In this document: piece after piece, positions 7,913 through 16,968 of the stretch
How positions within the stretch are numbered: the stretch's first letter is position 1
Layout of the letters: the number at the start of each line of letters is the position of its first letter
NCBI GenBank assembly: GCA_036381125.1
Contig: DASVDK010000066.1
Span: forward strand, 1-21,491
Reading direction: 5' to 3'
DNA length: 21,491 nucleotides
From: DASVDK01 sp036381125 [NCBI: Thermodesulfobacteriota bacterium]
Lineage (GTDB): Bacteria > DASVDK01
Position numbers and translations under genes: made by a program
Notes under the pieces: model-generated
What the model was told of the DNA's origin: nothing
The model's database searches: none
Seen by the model: the letters and a program-made list of their open reading frames with translations, nothing else

Positions 7913-8733
7913 CAGCGGGGGGCCACCTCGACCGCCGACTCCTCGGGCGCGGCGCCCCTCGGTCCACCTCGCATCCGGTCGGGGTCGAAGATCTCGTAGA
8001 GCGACTTCTTCAGCGTGCCGGCATCGAGCCCGCGCTGGATCTGTCCGGCGACGACCAGCGACACGCTGCCGGTCTCCTCGGAGACCGAGACGACGACCGC
8101 GTCGGTCTCCTCGGTGAGGCCGAGGGCGGCCCGGTGGCGCGTGCCGAGGTCGCGTTGCACGTTGGGGTTCGTCGTGAGGGGGAAGTAGCACCCGGCGGCC
8201 GAGATCCTCCCCTTCTGGATGATGATGGCGCCGTCGTGCAGCGGCGAGTTGGGCCAGAAGATCGTGAGGATCAGCTCCTTCGTGACGGTCGCGTCGATCG
8301 TCGTCCCCACGTCCACGTAGTCCCTGAGTCCCGTTCGCCGCTCGATGGCGATGAGCCCCCCCACCCGCTCCGCCCCCATCGCGACGGCCGCCTTCACGAC
8401 CTCGTCGAGGACCGGCTCCTCCCCCTCGGCGCCGGAGCCGAAGAGGAAGGGGCTGCGGGCGACCTGCGCGAGCGCGCGGCGGATGTCGGCCTGGAACACG
8501 ACGATGATCACGAGGATGATCGACGAGAGGAAGTTCGAGAGGATCCACTCGAGCGTCAGCAGGCGGAAGGTCTCCGCCACGTGGAACACGAGGAAGACGA
8601 TGGCGAGGCCCGTGAGGATCTGGACCGCCCGCGTCCCCTTGATGAGGACCATGAGCCGGTAGAAGACGAACGCCACGACGGCGATGTCGACCAGGTCCAC
8701 CCAGCGGACGCTCGTGAGCAGGTCCCGCAGCAT
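7912..8733 (-). CDS. cdaA: Diadenylate cyclase CdaA (c-di-AMP synthase)
   Basis: A 273-residue membrane enzyme making cyclic di-AMP from two ATP. Three transmembrane helices lie at about 13-30, 36-54 and 62-80. The DAC domain follows with both catalytic signatures intact: LHDGAII (DGA at 167-169) and GTRHRAALG (RHR at 199-201). The family proline-asparagine-serine stretch PNSPLHDG is present. The ATG at 8733 lies 4 nt after the folP stop. A proline/acid-rich tail of about 25 residues follows the cyclase domain. The order folP-cdaA-cdaR-glmM matches deltaproteobacterial clusters as I know them. Confidence 0.96.
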   Translation of the reverse strand: MLRDLLTSVRWVDLVDIAVVAFVFYRLMVLIKGTRAVQILTGLAIVFLVFHVAETFRLLTLEWILSNFLSSIILVIIVVFQADIRRALAQVARSPFLFGSGAEGEEPVLDEVVKAAVAMGAERVGGLIAIERRTGLRDYVDVGTTIDATVTKELILTIFWPNSPLHDGAIIIQKGRISAAGCYFPLTTNPNVQRDLGTRHRAALGLTEETDAVVVSVSEETGSVSLVVAGQIQRGLDAGTLKKSLYEIFDPDRMRGGPRGAAPEESAVEVAPR

Positions 8734-8737
8734 GCCG

Positions 8738-9592
8738 CTACGCGTCCGGCGCCGATCGAACGGCGTGGGCGACCCGCGCGACGCGCCGCATGGTCGCGAC
8801 GTCGTGGACCCGGATCACGTCGACCCCGAGGAAGGCGGCGATCGCCACGGCGGCGGCGGTGCCGTGGGCCCTCGCCTGCATGTCCGGCTCCTCGAGGGTG
8901 CGGGCGATGAAGGACTTCATGGAGGGCCCGAGGACCACCGGGTGGCCGAGCGCCCGCACCCGCCCGACCTCGCGCACCAGCACGAGGTTCTCGGCCAGGG
9001 TCTTGCCGAAGCCGATCCCGGGGTCGAGGAAGATCCGCTCGGCCGCGATCCCGGCGGCGCGCGCGCGGGCGGCGGCCTCGCGCAGGTCGTCGAGGACGCG
9101 CGGCAACGGCGCGCCGAGGGTCGCGGCGTCGTGGAAGCGTCAGGGCAGGCCGGTCGAGTGCATGAGGATCACGGCGGCCCCGCGTCCGGCCGCCACGGCG
9201 GCCAGCTCCGCGTCGGCCCTGAGCGCGGTCACGTCGTTCACGATGTCGGCGCCCGCGTCGAGCGCGCGGGCGGCCGTGGCCGCCCGGTAGGTGTCCACCG
9301 ACAGCGGCACCGGCACCTCCCTGGCGAGTCGCTCGATCACCGGCAGGATCCGCGCGACCTCCTCGGCGCCCGACACCGGGGCGCCGCCGGGCCGCGTCGA
9401 CTCCCCGCCGACGTCGATCAGGTCCGCCCCCTCGGCCACGAGCGCGCGGCCGCGCGCCACCGCAGCGTCCGGGTCGAGGTAGAGTCCGCCGTCGCTGAAG
9501 GAGTCGGGCGTGACGTTGAGGACGCCCATGACGAGCGGGCGTTCGCCGATCACCAGGCGCTTGCCGCCGCGGAACTCCAGCACGTTCGGCAC
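8738..9592 (-). pseudogene. folP: Dihydropteroate synthase interrupted by an in-frame TGA
   Basis: Read through, this is a 284-codon DHPS, which joins pABA to hydroxymethyl-dihydropterin diphosphate in folate synthesis. Both halves are well conserved and in the same frame: MGVLNVTPDSFSDGG (22-36), GGESTRPG (62-69), DIVNDVTAL and ILMH before the interruption; LDPGIGFGKT, the loop GPSMKSFI with the substrate-binding Lys, and RVHDV after it. Codon 151 (9142-9140) is TGA, inside MHSTGLP-stop-RFHD, just after barrel strand 5. This is a point change, not a frameshift. The GTG start has GGAGG 5 nt upstream. The gene may be a true nonsense allele, a sequencing or assembly error, a readthrough gene, or a two-piece gene restarting at TTG 9106. 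TGA recoding is unlikely, as many genes here end in TGA. Confidence 0.85.
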
Positions 9593-9661
9593 ATGGGCCT
9601 CCGAAGTGCTCGCGCGCCGAGCCCCGGGTCCGGTGCGGAACGGCAGGGCGTCGGGGAACGG

Positions 9662-11578
<1,917 letters not shown>

Positions 11579-11651
11579 CGACTCCCCCTTGCACCGCAGG
11601 CCCCGAAGTGCGATCTGCATCAACCGGACCGACACCTTTCGGGCGTGCGTT

Positions 11652-11680
11652 CTTATAGCAGAACCGGCCTCCCGTCACAA
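11652..11680 (-). promoter_or_regulatory. Sigma-70-type promoter of the ftsH operon
   Basis: TTGTGA (11680-11675), a 17-nt spacer and TATAAG (11657-11652), with an extended -10 TGC. It starts 1 nt after the tilS stop. The predicted transcript start is about 11645, giving a leader of about 66 nt to the ftsH GTG at 11578. It allows the ftsH-to-tsaE operon to be driven separately from tilS. Confidence 0.65.
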
Positions 11681-11681
11681 G

Positions 11682-12779
11682 TTACGGCCCGGTACGCGCG
11701 GCCCGATCGGGCCTCGGCCGCGCCCGTCCGGTCCTCTCCGGGACGCGGCCCGCGACCTCCAGGGCGCCGCGCTCGAGGGACACGGCCACCCGACCCGGCC
11801 ATCGCACCGGCCCCCCGACCGACCGGCCCCGGCCGGCCGCCCGGCGGCCGGCCACGAGGCGGCGGGCGGCCTCCACCTGGGCGAAGGACGGGGCCGGCGC
11901 CTCCGGGGCCGCCCGGCTCCCGGCGAGACGGAGCACCCGGCGCTGGAGCGCAACCGGAAGCGCGGCGAGCCCCGAGGCGGACAGCCGCACCGCCGCCGGC
12001 CCGGCGTCCAGCAGCACCCGGTCGTAGGCCCCCTCGGCCAGGCCGGCGAGGACCGCCTCCTCGTCGCGGGCGATCGCCGCGGTGGCCGCCAGCGCCTCGT
12101 CCAGGCGCGCGTTGACCCGCCGCCGCAACGGCGGCAGCAGGTCCAGGCGCAGGGCGTTCCTCAGCCAGCGGCGGTCGGCGTTCGTCGGGTCGGGATGGAT
12201 CGGCAGGCCCCGCTCGGCGACGCGGGCCGCGAGGTCGGCGCGGGGCACGTCGAGCAGCGGCCGGACGAGACGCAGCGGGGGGCCGCCATCTGGGTCGGGG
12301 AGGCTCCGCGAGGGGGCCATTCCGCCGAGGCCTCTGAGCCCCGTCCCCCGCAGGAGCCGCAGCAGCACCGTCTCGGCCTGGTCGTCCCGGCTGTGCGCCA
12401 CCGCCACCACGCCGCACCCCGTCTCCCGCGCAAGGCGCGCCAGGGCGGCGTAGCGGGCCCGCCGGAGCGCCGCCTCGCCCGGCATCGGCGCCCCGGGCGC
12501 CGGCGCCGGCAGGCGCGCCTCGCGGTACGGCAGGCCGCGCTCCGCGGCAAGCCGCTCGACGAGGGCGGCCGCCTTGCGCCCCTCGGCGCCTCGCAGGCCG
12601 TGGTCCACGTGCCCCACGACGAGGTCCACCCCCAGACGCGGCGCGAGGAGGGCGAGGAGGTCGAGGAGGGCCACCGAGTCTGCCCCGCCCGACACCGCCA
12701 CGAGGCATCGCTCGCCCGCCGCGAGGAGCGGCCCCTCGCGCAGCGCCCGCTCGACCCGCGCGAGGAGCCCCGCGGCCAT
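11682..12779 (-). CDS. tilS: tRNA(Ile)-lysidine synthetase
   Basis: A 365-residue N-type ATP pyrophosphatase that converts C34 of the CAU-anticodon tRNA-Ile2 to lysidine so that it reads AUA. The P-loop is VAVSGGADSVALL (SGGADS at 30-35); GHVDHGLRG and AHSRDDQAETVLLRLLRGTGL are the other family motifs, followed by NALRLDLLPPL. The C-terminal part is arginine-rich and shorter than the E. coli protein but within family range. The ATG at 12779 lies 2 nt after the stop of the M20 peptidase, so the two form one unit. Downstream, the ftsH promoter begins right after the TAA stop. Confidence 0.93.
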   Translation of the reverse strand: MAAGLLARVERALREGPLLAAGERCLVAVSGGADSVALLDLLALLAPRLGVDLVVGHVDHGLRGAEGRKAAALVERLAAERGLPYREARLPAPAPGAPMPGEAALRRARYAALARLARETGCGVVAVAHSRDDQAETVLLRLLRGTGLRGLGGMAPSRSLPDPDGGPPLRLVRPLLDVPRADLAARVAERGLPIHPDPTNADRRWLRNALRLDLLPPLRRRVNARLDEALAATAAIARDEEAVLAGLAEGAYDRVLLDAGPAAVRLSASGLAALPVALQRRVLRLAGSRAAPEAPAPSFAQVEAARRLVAGRRAAGRGRSVGGPVRWPGRVAVSLERGALEVAGRVPERTGRARPRPDRAARTGP

Positions 12780-12781
12780 GG

Positions 12782-13924
12782 TCAGATCATCTCGATCAAC
12801 CGCGCCAGCAGCGCCGCCCGCTCCGGCATCCGGTCCACCCGGACGTGCTCGTGCAGGGCATGGGCGCCGTCGCCGATGGCGCCGAGGCCGTCGAGCGTCG
12901 GGACGCCGAGCGCGGAGGTGAAGTTGCCGTCGCTGCCGCCGCCGACCGACGCCTCGCCGGGCTCGGGCAGCCCGATGGCGGCGGCCGCCTGCCGCGCGAG
13001 CGCGAGCAGGCGAGCGGCGGCCTCGGTGCGCTCCATCGGCGGGCGGTTGAGGCCGCCTTCGACCTCGATCCGCGCGTCGGGGTGCGCGGGGCGGAGCGCC
13101 CGGATCGCCGCGTCGACGCGGTCGGCCTCGGCGCGGCTCGACACGCGCACGTCCAGTTCGGCCGTCGCCTCGGCGGCGATCACGTTCGGCCGCGTGCCGC
13201 CGGTCGCCACCCCGACGTTCACCGTCGTCCCCCGGCCGAGGTCGGTGAGCGCGTGGCAGGCGAGGATCACGCGCGCCATCTCCTCGAGCGCGCTCACCCC
13301 CTTCTCGGGCTCGAGGCCGGCATGGGCCGCGCGGCCGGTGACGCGGAGCGAGTAGAGGCCGACCCCCTTGCGCCCGGTCTTGAGCGCGCCGCGCTCGCCC
13401 GCCGCCGGCTCGAGGATGAGCGCGGCGGCGGCCCCTCGCGCCTCGGCCTCCACCACGGGGCGGCTCTGCCGGCTGCCGCGCTCCTCGTCGCCGGTCGCGA
13501 GGAGGACGACCGGGCGCGGCGGCGTCCGACCGAGCGCGCGCAGCGCCGCGAGGGCGAAGAGCCCCTGCACGAGCCCCGCCTTCATGTCGAAGACCCCGGG
13601 GCCGCGCGCGACCTGACCGTCGAGGGTGAAGGGACGCGCCTTGACCGTCCCGAGCGGCCAGACCGTGTCGAGGTGGCCGATGAGGACGACCGGTGCGGCC
13701 CCGGCGTCGGCCCCGTCGAAGCGGGCGCGCACGGCGCGGGCCGCGCTGCCGCACGGCAGGCGGTCGACGCGGGCGCCGAGGTCCGCCGCGGCGCGAGCCA
13801 GAAGGTCGCCGGCCGTCTCGACGTGTCCGGGGGAGTCGGAGGGAGACTCCGCGTCGACGAGCGCCGCGAGCGCGGCGACCATGTCGGCGCGGTGTTCGTG
13901 CAGCCAGCCAAGCAGGGGGTCCAT
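12782..13924 (-). CDS. M20-family metallopeptidase, carboxypeptidase G2-like
   Basis: A 380-residue zinc peptidase of the M20 (ArgE/DapE/CPG2) family. Metal and catalytic residues are visible: GHLDTVWP (His84, Asp86), VFDMKAG (Asp113), GDEERGS (Glu147, Glu148) and a C-terminal HALHEHV His near residue 356. The dimerisation insert GRKGVGLYSLRVTGRAAHAG resembles glutamate carboxypeptidases; the actual substrate is unknown, and an acyl-amino acid or peptide is as likely as a folate. No signal peptide is seen. ATG 13924 is chosen because a TTGCCA-17-TACGGT promoter places the transcript start exactly there; a GTG at 13930 is the other candidate. It is co-transcribed with tilS. Confidence 0.85.
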   Translation of the reverse strand: MDPLLGWLHEHRADMVAALAALVDAESPSDSPGHVETAGDLLARAAADLGARVDRLPCGSAARAVRARFDGADAGAAPVVLIGHLDTVWPLGTVKARPFTLDGQVARGPGVFDMKAGLVQGLFALAALRALGRTPPRPVVLLATGDEERGSRQSRPVVEAEARGAAAALILEPAAGERGALKTGRKGVGLYSLRVTGRAAHAGLEPEKGVSALEEMARVILACHALTDLGRGTTVNVGVATGGTRPNVIAAEATAELDVRVSSRAEADRVDAAIRALRPAHPDARIEVEGGLNRPPMERTEAAARLLALARQAAAAIGLPEPGEASVGGGSDGNFTSALGVPTLDGLGAIGDGAHALHEHVRVDRMPERAALLARLIEMI

Positions 13925-13930
13925 TCTCAC

Positions 13931-13959
13931 ACCGTATCAGGGACCCGTGAGCCTGGCAA
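13931..13959 (-). promoter_or_regulatory. Promoter of the M20 peptidase-tilS unit, leaderless
   Basis: TTGCCA (13959-13954), a 17-nt spacer and TACGGT (13936-13931), with an extended -10 TGA. Standard geometry puts +1 at 13924, which is the A of the peptidase ATG, so the mRNA would have no 5' leader. Confidence 0.6.
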
Positions 13960-14008
13960 TTCGGCGGGAAGCGGCCCGCGCTCGCGCGAGCCGCCGGGAC
14001 GGCGATCA

Positions 14009-14032
14009 GGAGGGGGACGCCGGTCCCCCTCC
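14009..14032 (-). terminator. Hairpin terminator after the DUF4168 gene
   Basis: A perfect 10-bp stem (GGAGGGGGAC with GTCCCCCTCC) and 4-nt loop, beginning 12 nt after the TAG of the DUF4168-type gene. No T-run follows on the minus strand, as is often the case in very GC-rich genomes. It separates this gene from the peptidase promoter. Confidence 0.55.
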
Positions 14033-14044
14033 CGACCCCGAACG

Positions 14045-14752
14045 CTACTGGCTGGAGCCTCCGCCCGAGCCGCCGCTGCCGCCCGAGCCGCCGCTGCCGC
14101 CCGAGCCGCTGCCGCCGCCCGAGCCGCTGCTGCCGCCCGAGCCGCTGCTGCCGCCCGAGCCGCTCGTGCCGCCGCCCCCGGTCGAGCCGCCCTCGCTACC
14201 CGGCACGACCGGTGCGCCCTGGCCGATCCCGGGCGCCTGGGTACCTGGAGGCGTGCCGCCCTCGACCGAAGCCGGACCGGTGCCGAGACTGTCGGACGGC
14301 AGCGGAGCCCCCTCGCCCGGACGCGTCGTCTCCGAGCCGCTCGTCCCCGAGAGGCTCATGCCGGCCTCCTCTTCCACGCGGGCCCGCAACTCCGGATCGG
14401 TCTGCACCTGCCGGTGGATCTCCTGGAACTCCTCGACCGTCATCGACGAGCCGAGGCCCGTGAGCGTCGTGCTCAGGGTCTGCTCCTTGCCCTCGAGGTC
14501 GCCGCTCTGGAGCGCGGCCCTCAACTCCTCGTGCTGGTCCCCCTCCTGGACCTCCTGCCGGATGCGCGCGTACTCGCGCAGATCCTCGTCGCTGATCGTG
14601 CTTGCCGCACGGCCGCCATGCGACATCCCGCCCGAGGGCGCCGTCTGGGAGGCCGGCTGGTCGGCCGTCGACTGGGCCGCGGCCGGAGCGGCCGCGAGGA
14701 GGCCGAGAGCGGCCAGGAGCGCCGTCGTGTTCGTCGCCACGTTCACCTGCAT
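14045..14752 (-). CDS. Secreted DUF4168-like protein with Gly/Ser repeat tail
   Basis: A 235-residue exported protein. The signal peptide is residues 1 to about 26 (ALLAALGLLAAAPAAAQ, cleavage after AAAQ or nearby). A helical domain of about residues 45-130 reads ISDEDLREYARIRQEVQ ... MTVEEFQEIHRQVQTDPELRARV, which resembles DUF4168; that family's function is not known to me. The rest is low complexity: a Pro/Gly/Ser linker, then six GSGGSS-type hexapeptides encoded by an 18-bp tandem repeat. The ATG at 14752 fits the signal peptide and has GGAAGGAG 9 nt upstream; the frame continues upstream without a good start. It is monocistronic, with a hairpin on each side. The tail may be a flexible spacer and could vary in length between strains. 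Confidence 0.75.
   Translation of the reverse strand: MQVNVATNTTALLAALGLLAAAPAAAQSTADQPASQTAPSGGMSHGGRAASTISDEDLREYARIRQEVQEGDQHEELRAALQSGDLEGKEQTLSTTLTGLGSSMTVEEFQEIHRQVQTDPELRARVEEEAGMSLSGTSGSETTRPGEGAPLPSDSLGTGPASVEGGTPPGTQAPGIGQGAPVVPGSEGGSTGGGGTSGSGGSSGSGGSSGSGGGSGSGGSGGSGGSGGSGGGSSQ
14064..14171. repeat. Six tandem copies of an 18-bp repeat
   Basis: Consensus on the plus strand is cccgagccgctgctgccg. Units start at 14064, 14082, 14100, 14118, 14136 and 14154; units 1 and 2 are identical, as are 4 and 5, and the others differ by a few bases. The unit is a multiple of three, so copy-number change would keep the reading frame of the secreted protein it encodes. Confidence 0.85.
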
Positions 14753-14777
14753 GTGTCTGTACTCCTTCCGTCCGTGA

Positions 14778-14827
14778 CGGCCGTTCGCGCAATCGGCGCA
14801 CGGCCGATCGCCGGACCTGATCCGGCG
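14778..14827 (-). promoter_or_regulatory. Two adjacent hairpins upstream of the DUF4168 gene
   Basis: In the 139-nt gap between thiO and the DUF4168-type gene, one hairpin spans 14778-14806: 7 bp (CGGCCGT/ACGGCCG) plus 4 bp GCGC/GCGC, a 2-nt bulge and a 5-nt loop. A second spans 14809-14827: 7 bp, CGCCGGA/TCCGGCG, with a 5-nt loop. They could terminate the ABC-thiO transcript or be part of the leader of the next gene. Confidence 0.4.
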
Positions 14828-14891
14828 CATGCACGAATCGAGAGCAAGTTGCGGGCCGACGCGAGGGGCACCGGCACGCCCCACGCGACCG

Positions 14892-16004
14892 TCAGGCCGC
14901 GAAGCGGGCGAGCGTGAAGGGAGCGAGGAGCGGCGAGGTCCGCCCGTCGAGGATGAGGTCGGCGAGCAGCCGTGCGGTGATCGGGGCGAGGAGGATGCCG
15001 TTGCGGAAGTGGCCGGTCGCGAGGACGAGCCCCGGCAGCCCGGGCACGGCGCCGAGGATCGGCAGGCCGTCGGGCGTGCCGGGCCTGAGCCCCGCCCACG
15101 CGCGGACGACGCCCGCGGCCGCGAGGGCGGGCACGCCGTCGCACGCCGCCCGCGCGAGGCCCGCCACCGCGCCCAGCGTGACGCGCGTGTCGAAGCCGGC
15201 CTCCTCGACCGTCGCGCCGACCAGCACGCGCCCCGCGGCGCGCGGCACGAGATAGGCGTCGGCCGTCCAGACGAGCGCGTGCAGGCGGCCCACCGGCAGA
15301 CGGGTCTCGATCATCTGCCCCTTCACCGGCCGCACCGGGACGACGAGGCCGAGCGTCGCGGCGAGCCCCGCCGACCAGGCGCCCGCGGCGAGCACCGTGA
15401 CGCCGGCCGGCAGCGGGCCGGCCTCGGTCTCGAGGCCGGTCACGCGCGACCCCTCGCGCAGCACCCCGGTCACCGCCACGCCGAGGCGGAACTCGACGCC
15501 ACGGTCGCGGGCGAGGTCGGCCAGCGCGCGCGTCAACCGCTCGTTGTCCACCTGCCAGGGGATCGGGTCGTGCATGGCGCCGAGGATCCGCGGCGAGAGC
15601 GCCGGCTCGAGACGCCGGGCCTCGGAGGCCTCGAGCCAGCGGGCGTCGTCGCCGTCGGCGCGGCGCCGGGCGGCGGTCTCGGCGAGGCGCGCCGCCTCGC
15701 CCTCGTCGAGGGCGACGTGCAGCAGGCCCGGCTGCCGCAGCTCGACGTCCGTGCCGGTCCGGTCGCGCAGCCGAGCGGCGAGCGGCTCGAAGAGCGGCAA
15801 CGAGGCGCGGGCGAGGTCGAGGAAGGCGCCGGCGGCCGCGGTCTCCCCTTGCGGCACCAGCATGCCGGCCGCCGCCGAGGAGGCCCCGGCTCCCGGCTCG
15901 GCGCGGTCGACGACCGTCACCCGGCAGCCGGCGTCGGCCAGTTCGAGCGCGAGCGCCGAACCGATGATGCCCGCGCCCGCGATGACGACGTCGGCCCGGC
16001 TCAC
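14892..16004 (-). CDS. thiO: Glycine oxidase-type FAD-dependent oxidoreductase
   Basis: A 370-residue D-amino acid oxidase-family flavoprotein. The FAD Rossmann motif is VVIAGAGIIGSALALELADAG (first 15 residues: GAGIIG at 10-15), followed by the SSAAAGML segment typical of ThiO, and near the C-terminus ATGHFRNGILLAPITA, the ThiO/DAO signature with the substrate-facing Arg. In thiamine synthesis ThiO oxidises glycine to iminoglycine for the thiazole ring. No thiS or thiG is nearby, so another DAO-family substrate is possible. The GTG start at 16004 overlaps the ABC ATPase stop as GTGA (16004-16001), so the two are coupled. The length is right for ThiO. Confidence 0.85.
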   Translation of the reverse strand: MSRADVVIAGAGIIGSALALELADAGCRVTVVDRAEPGAGASSAAAGMLVPQGETAAAGAFLDLARASLPLFEPLAARLRDRTGTDVELRQPGLLHVALDEGEAARLAETAARRRADGDDARWLEASEARRLEPALSPRILGAMHDPIPWQVDNERLTRALADLARDRGVEFRLGVAVTGVLREGSRVTGLETEAGPLPAGVTVLAAGAWSAGLAATLGLVVPVRPVKGQMIETRLPVGRLHALVWTADAYLVPRAAGRVLVGATVEEAGFDTRVTLGAVAGLARAACDGVPALAAAGVVRAWAGLRPGTPDGLPILGAVPGLPGLVLATGHFRNGILLAPITARLLADLILDGRTSPLLAPFTLARFAA

Positions 16005-16681
16005 GCCGGCCAGGCCTCGGCCGCGCTCGCTTCGGCCGGGGCGATCCGCCCGTCCACGAGCGTGACGAGCCGGCCGCCGAGCGCGGCCAGCGCCGTCTGG
16101 TCATGGGTCACGTAGAGGAGCGCGGCGCCGGTCCTGCGCAGGCGGGCCGCGAGCCGGTCGAGGATGGCGAGCCGGGTCGGCACGTCCACGAGCGACACCG
16201 GCTCGTCGGCGATGAGAAGGGCCGGACGCTCCGCCAGGGCGCGAGCGAGGATCACCCGCTGCCGCTCGCCGCCCGACAGGGTCGCCAGCGGCCGGTCGAG
16301 GAAGCGCGCGAAGTCGGGCAGCCCGGCGTCCGCGAAGGCCGTCTCGTCGCGGGTCGCGCCCAGGAACTCGCTCACCGCGACCTTGGGATCGACGAGGGCG
16401 TCGGTGTCCTGCGGGATGTACGCGATCTGGCCCGCGCGGCGCACGTGGCCGCGCGTCTGCCGCACGCGCCCGGCCGCGATGCCGGCCAGGGTGGACTTGC
16501 CGCTGCCCGACGGTCCCGTGAGCCCGACGAACTCGCCCGGCGCCACCGAGAGCGACACGCCGTCGAGCGCGAGCGCCCGCGTCGGCCGGCCCCACAGGAC
16601 CGCGAGGCGGGGCGACAGCCGATAGATCTTCACGACCTCCTCGAGCGCGAGCACGGGCCCGGCCGGAGCGGTCTCACGCAC
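16001..16681 (-). CDS. ABC transporter ATP-binding protein, orphan
   Basis: A 226-residue ATPase with all core motifs: Walker A GPSGSGKS (56-63), Q-loop Gln91 in YIPQD, signature LSGGE (135-139), Walker B LLIADE (155-160) and H-loop His193. The segment ADEPVSLVDV is reminiscent of oligopeptide-type (OppF/DppF) ATPases, but the C-terminal OppF extension is missing, and the helical region before the Q-loop is short. GTG 16681 is chosen because AAGGAG lies 9 nt upstream; ATG 16702 would add seven residues and has no ribosome site. No permease is adjacent on either side. It is coupled to thiO; the substrate is unknown. It may energise the DppBC importer encoded about 0.8 kb away, but this is a guess. 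Confidence 0.85.
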   Translation of the reverse strand: MRETAPAGPVLALEEVVKIYRLSPRLAVLWGRPTRALALDGVSLSVAPGEFVGLTGPSGSGKSTLAGIAAGRVRQTRGHVRRAGQIAYIPQDTDALVDPKVAVSEFLGATRDETAFADAGLPDFARFLDRPLATLSGGERQRVILARALAERPALLIADEPVSLVDVPTRLAILDRLAARLRRTGAALLYVTHDQTALAALGGRLVTLVDGRIAPAEASAAEAWPA

Positions 16682-16728
16682 GGTTCGGCTCTCCTTCGGC
16701 ATGGGAACGATCGATCTCGCGCGGCCCC

Positions 16729-16748
16729 CGTCCCGGCCGCCCGGGACG
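16729..16748 (-). terminator. Hairpin after the tRNA gene
   Basis: A perfect 8-bp stem CGTCCCGG/CCGGGACG with a 4-nt loop, extendable to 10 bp with one G-U pair (16727-16750). It lies 45 nt downstream of the tRNA 3' end and upstream of the ABC ATPase. There is no T-run. It may end the tRNA transcript. Confidence 0.4.
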
Positions 16749-16794
16749 AGGCTCCGGCCGTCGTCGGGAGGGCCGTTCGGACGAGGGAGGGAAT

Positions 16795-16870
16795 TGGTGG
16801 CGGCGGGTGGAGTCGAACCACCGCATAAGGGCTTATGAGACCCCCGCCTTAACCGCTTGGCTACGCCGCC
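16795..16870 (-). tRNA. tRNA with CAT anticodon, probably elongator Met, CCA encoded
   Basis: A complete cloverleaf on the minus strand: acceptor GGCGGCG/CGCCGCC, D-arm GCC/GGC with a GG-containing loop, anticodon arm GGGGT-CTCATAA-GCCCT, a five-base variable loop, T-arm GGTGG-TTCGACT-CCACC, discriminator A and genome-encoded CCA. Anticodon CAT can belong to elongator Met or, after lysidine modification by TilS, to Ile2. Position 1 pairs normally, so it is not initiator Met. G4-C69 and G5-C68 differ from the C4-G69/C5-G68 pairs TilS prefers in E. coli tRNA-Ile2, which favours Met. Confidence 0.93.
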
Positions 16871-16883
16871 GGAAAACCTCGTC

Positions 16884-16911
16884 ATTGTATCGGCGGGGCG
16901 TGCCCTGTCAA
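16884..16911 (-). promoter_or_regulatory. Near-consensus promoter of the tRNA gene
   Basis: TTGACA (16911-16906), a 16-nt spacer and TACAAT (16889-16884). The predicted start leaves a leader of about 7 nt before the mature tRNA 5' end at 16870. It is the best sigma-70 match in the window. Confidence 0.75.
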
Positions 16912-16951
16912 CCGACCGGCGGCCGACCGGGCCCCCGCGGCGGGCGGCTTT

Positions 16952-16960
16952 TGCTACGCT
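16952..16960 (+). promoter_or_regulatory. Extended -10 of the 138-residue gene
   Basis: TGC-TACGCT, ending 8 nt before the ATG at 16969. The predicted transcript start of about 16967 leaves roughly 2 nt of leader, so the nearby GGGAG would not be transcribed. No -35 match is seen. Confidence 0.4.
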
Positions 16961-16968
16961 CGGGAGCC

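Noticed and set aside
9100-9142. Selenocysteine insertion at the folP TGA
   Set aside because: DHPS is not a known selenoprotein; the sequence after the TGA offers only a weak 5-bp GACGC/GCGTC pairing and no convincing SECIS, and no selenocysteine machinery is visible.
9140-9142. Genome-wide recoding of TGA to a sense codon
   Set aside because: Many genes here end in TGA at family-expected lengths, often inside ATGA/GTGA overlaps.
14041-14180. Proline/glutamate repeat protein (PPEP-like) on the plus strand
   Set aside because: It is the complement of the Gly/Ser-rich tail of the secreted protein, which has a signal peptide, ribosome site and terminator on the minus strand.
16703-16885. N-terminal extension of the ABC ATPase to 16885
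   Set aside because: It would run through the tRNA gene and gives a sequence unlike any ABC protein; the Shine-Dalgarno supports GTG 16681.
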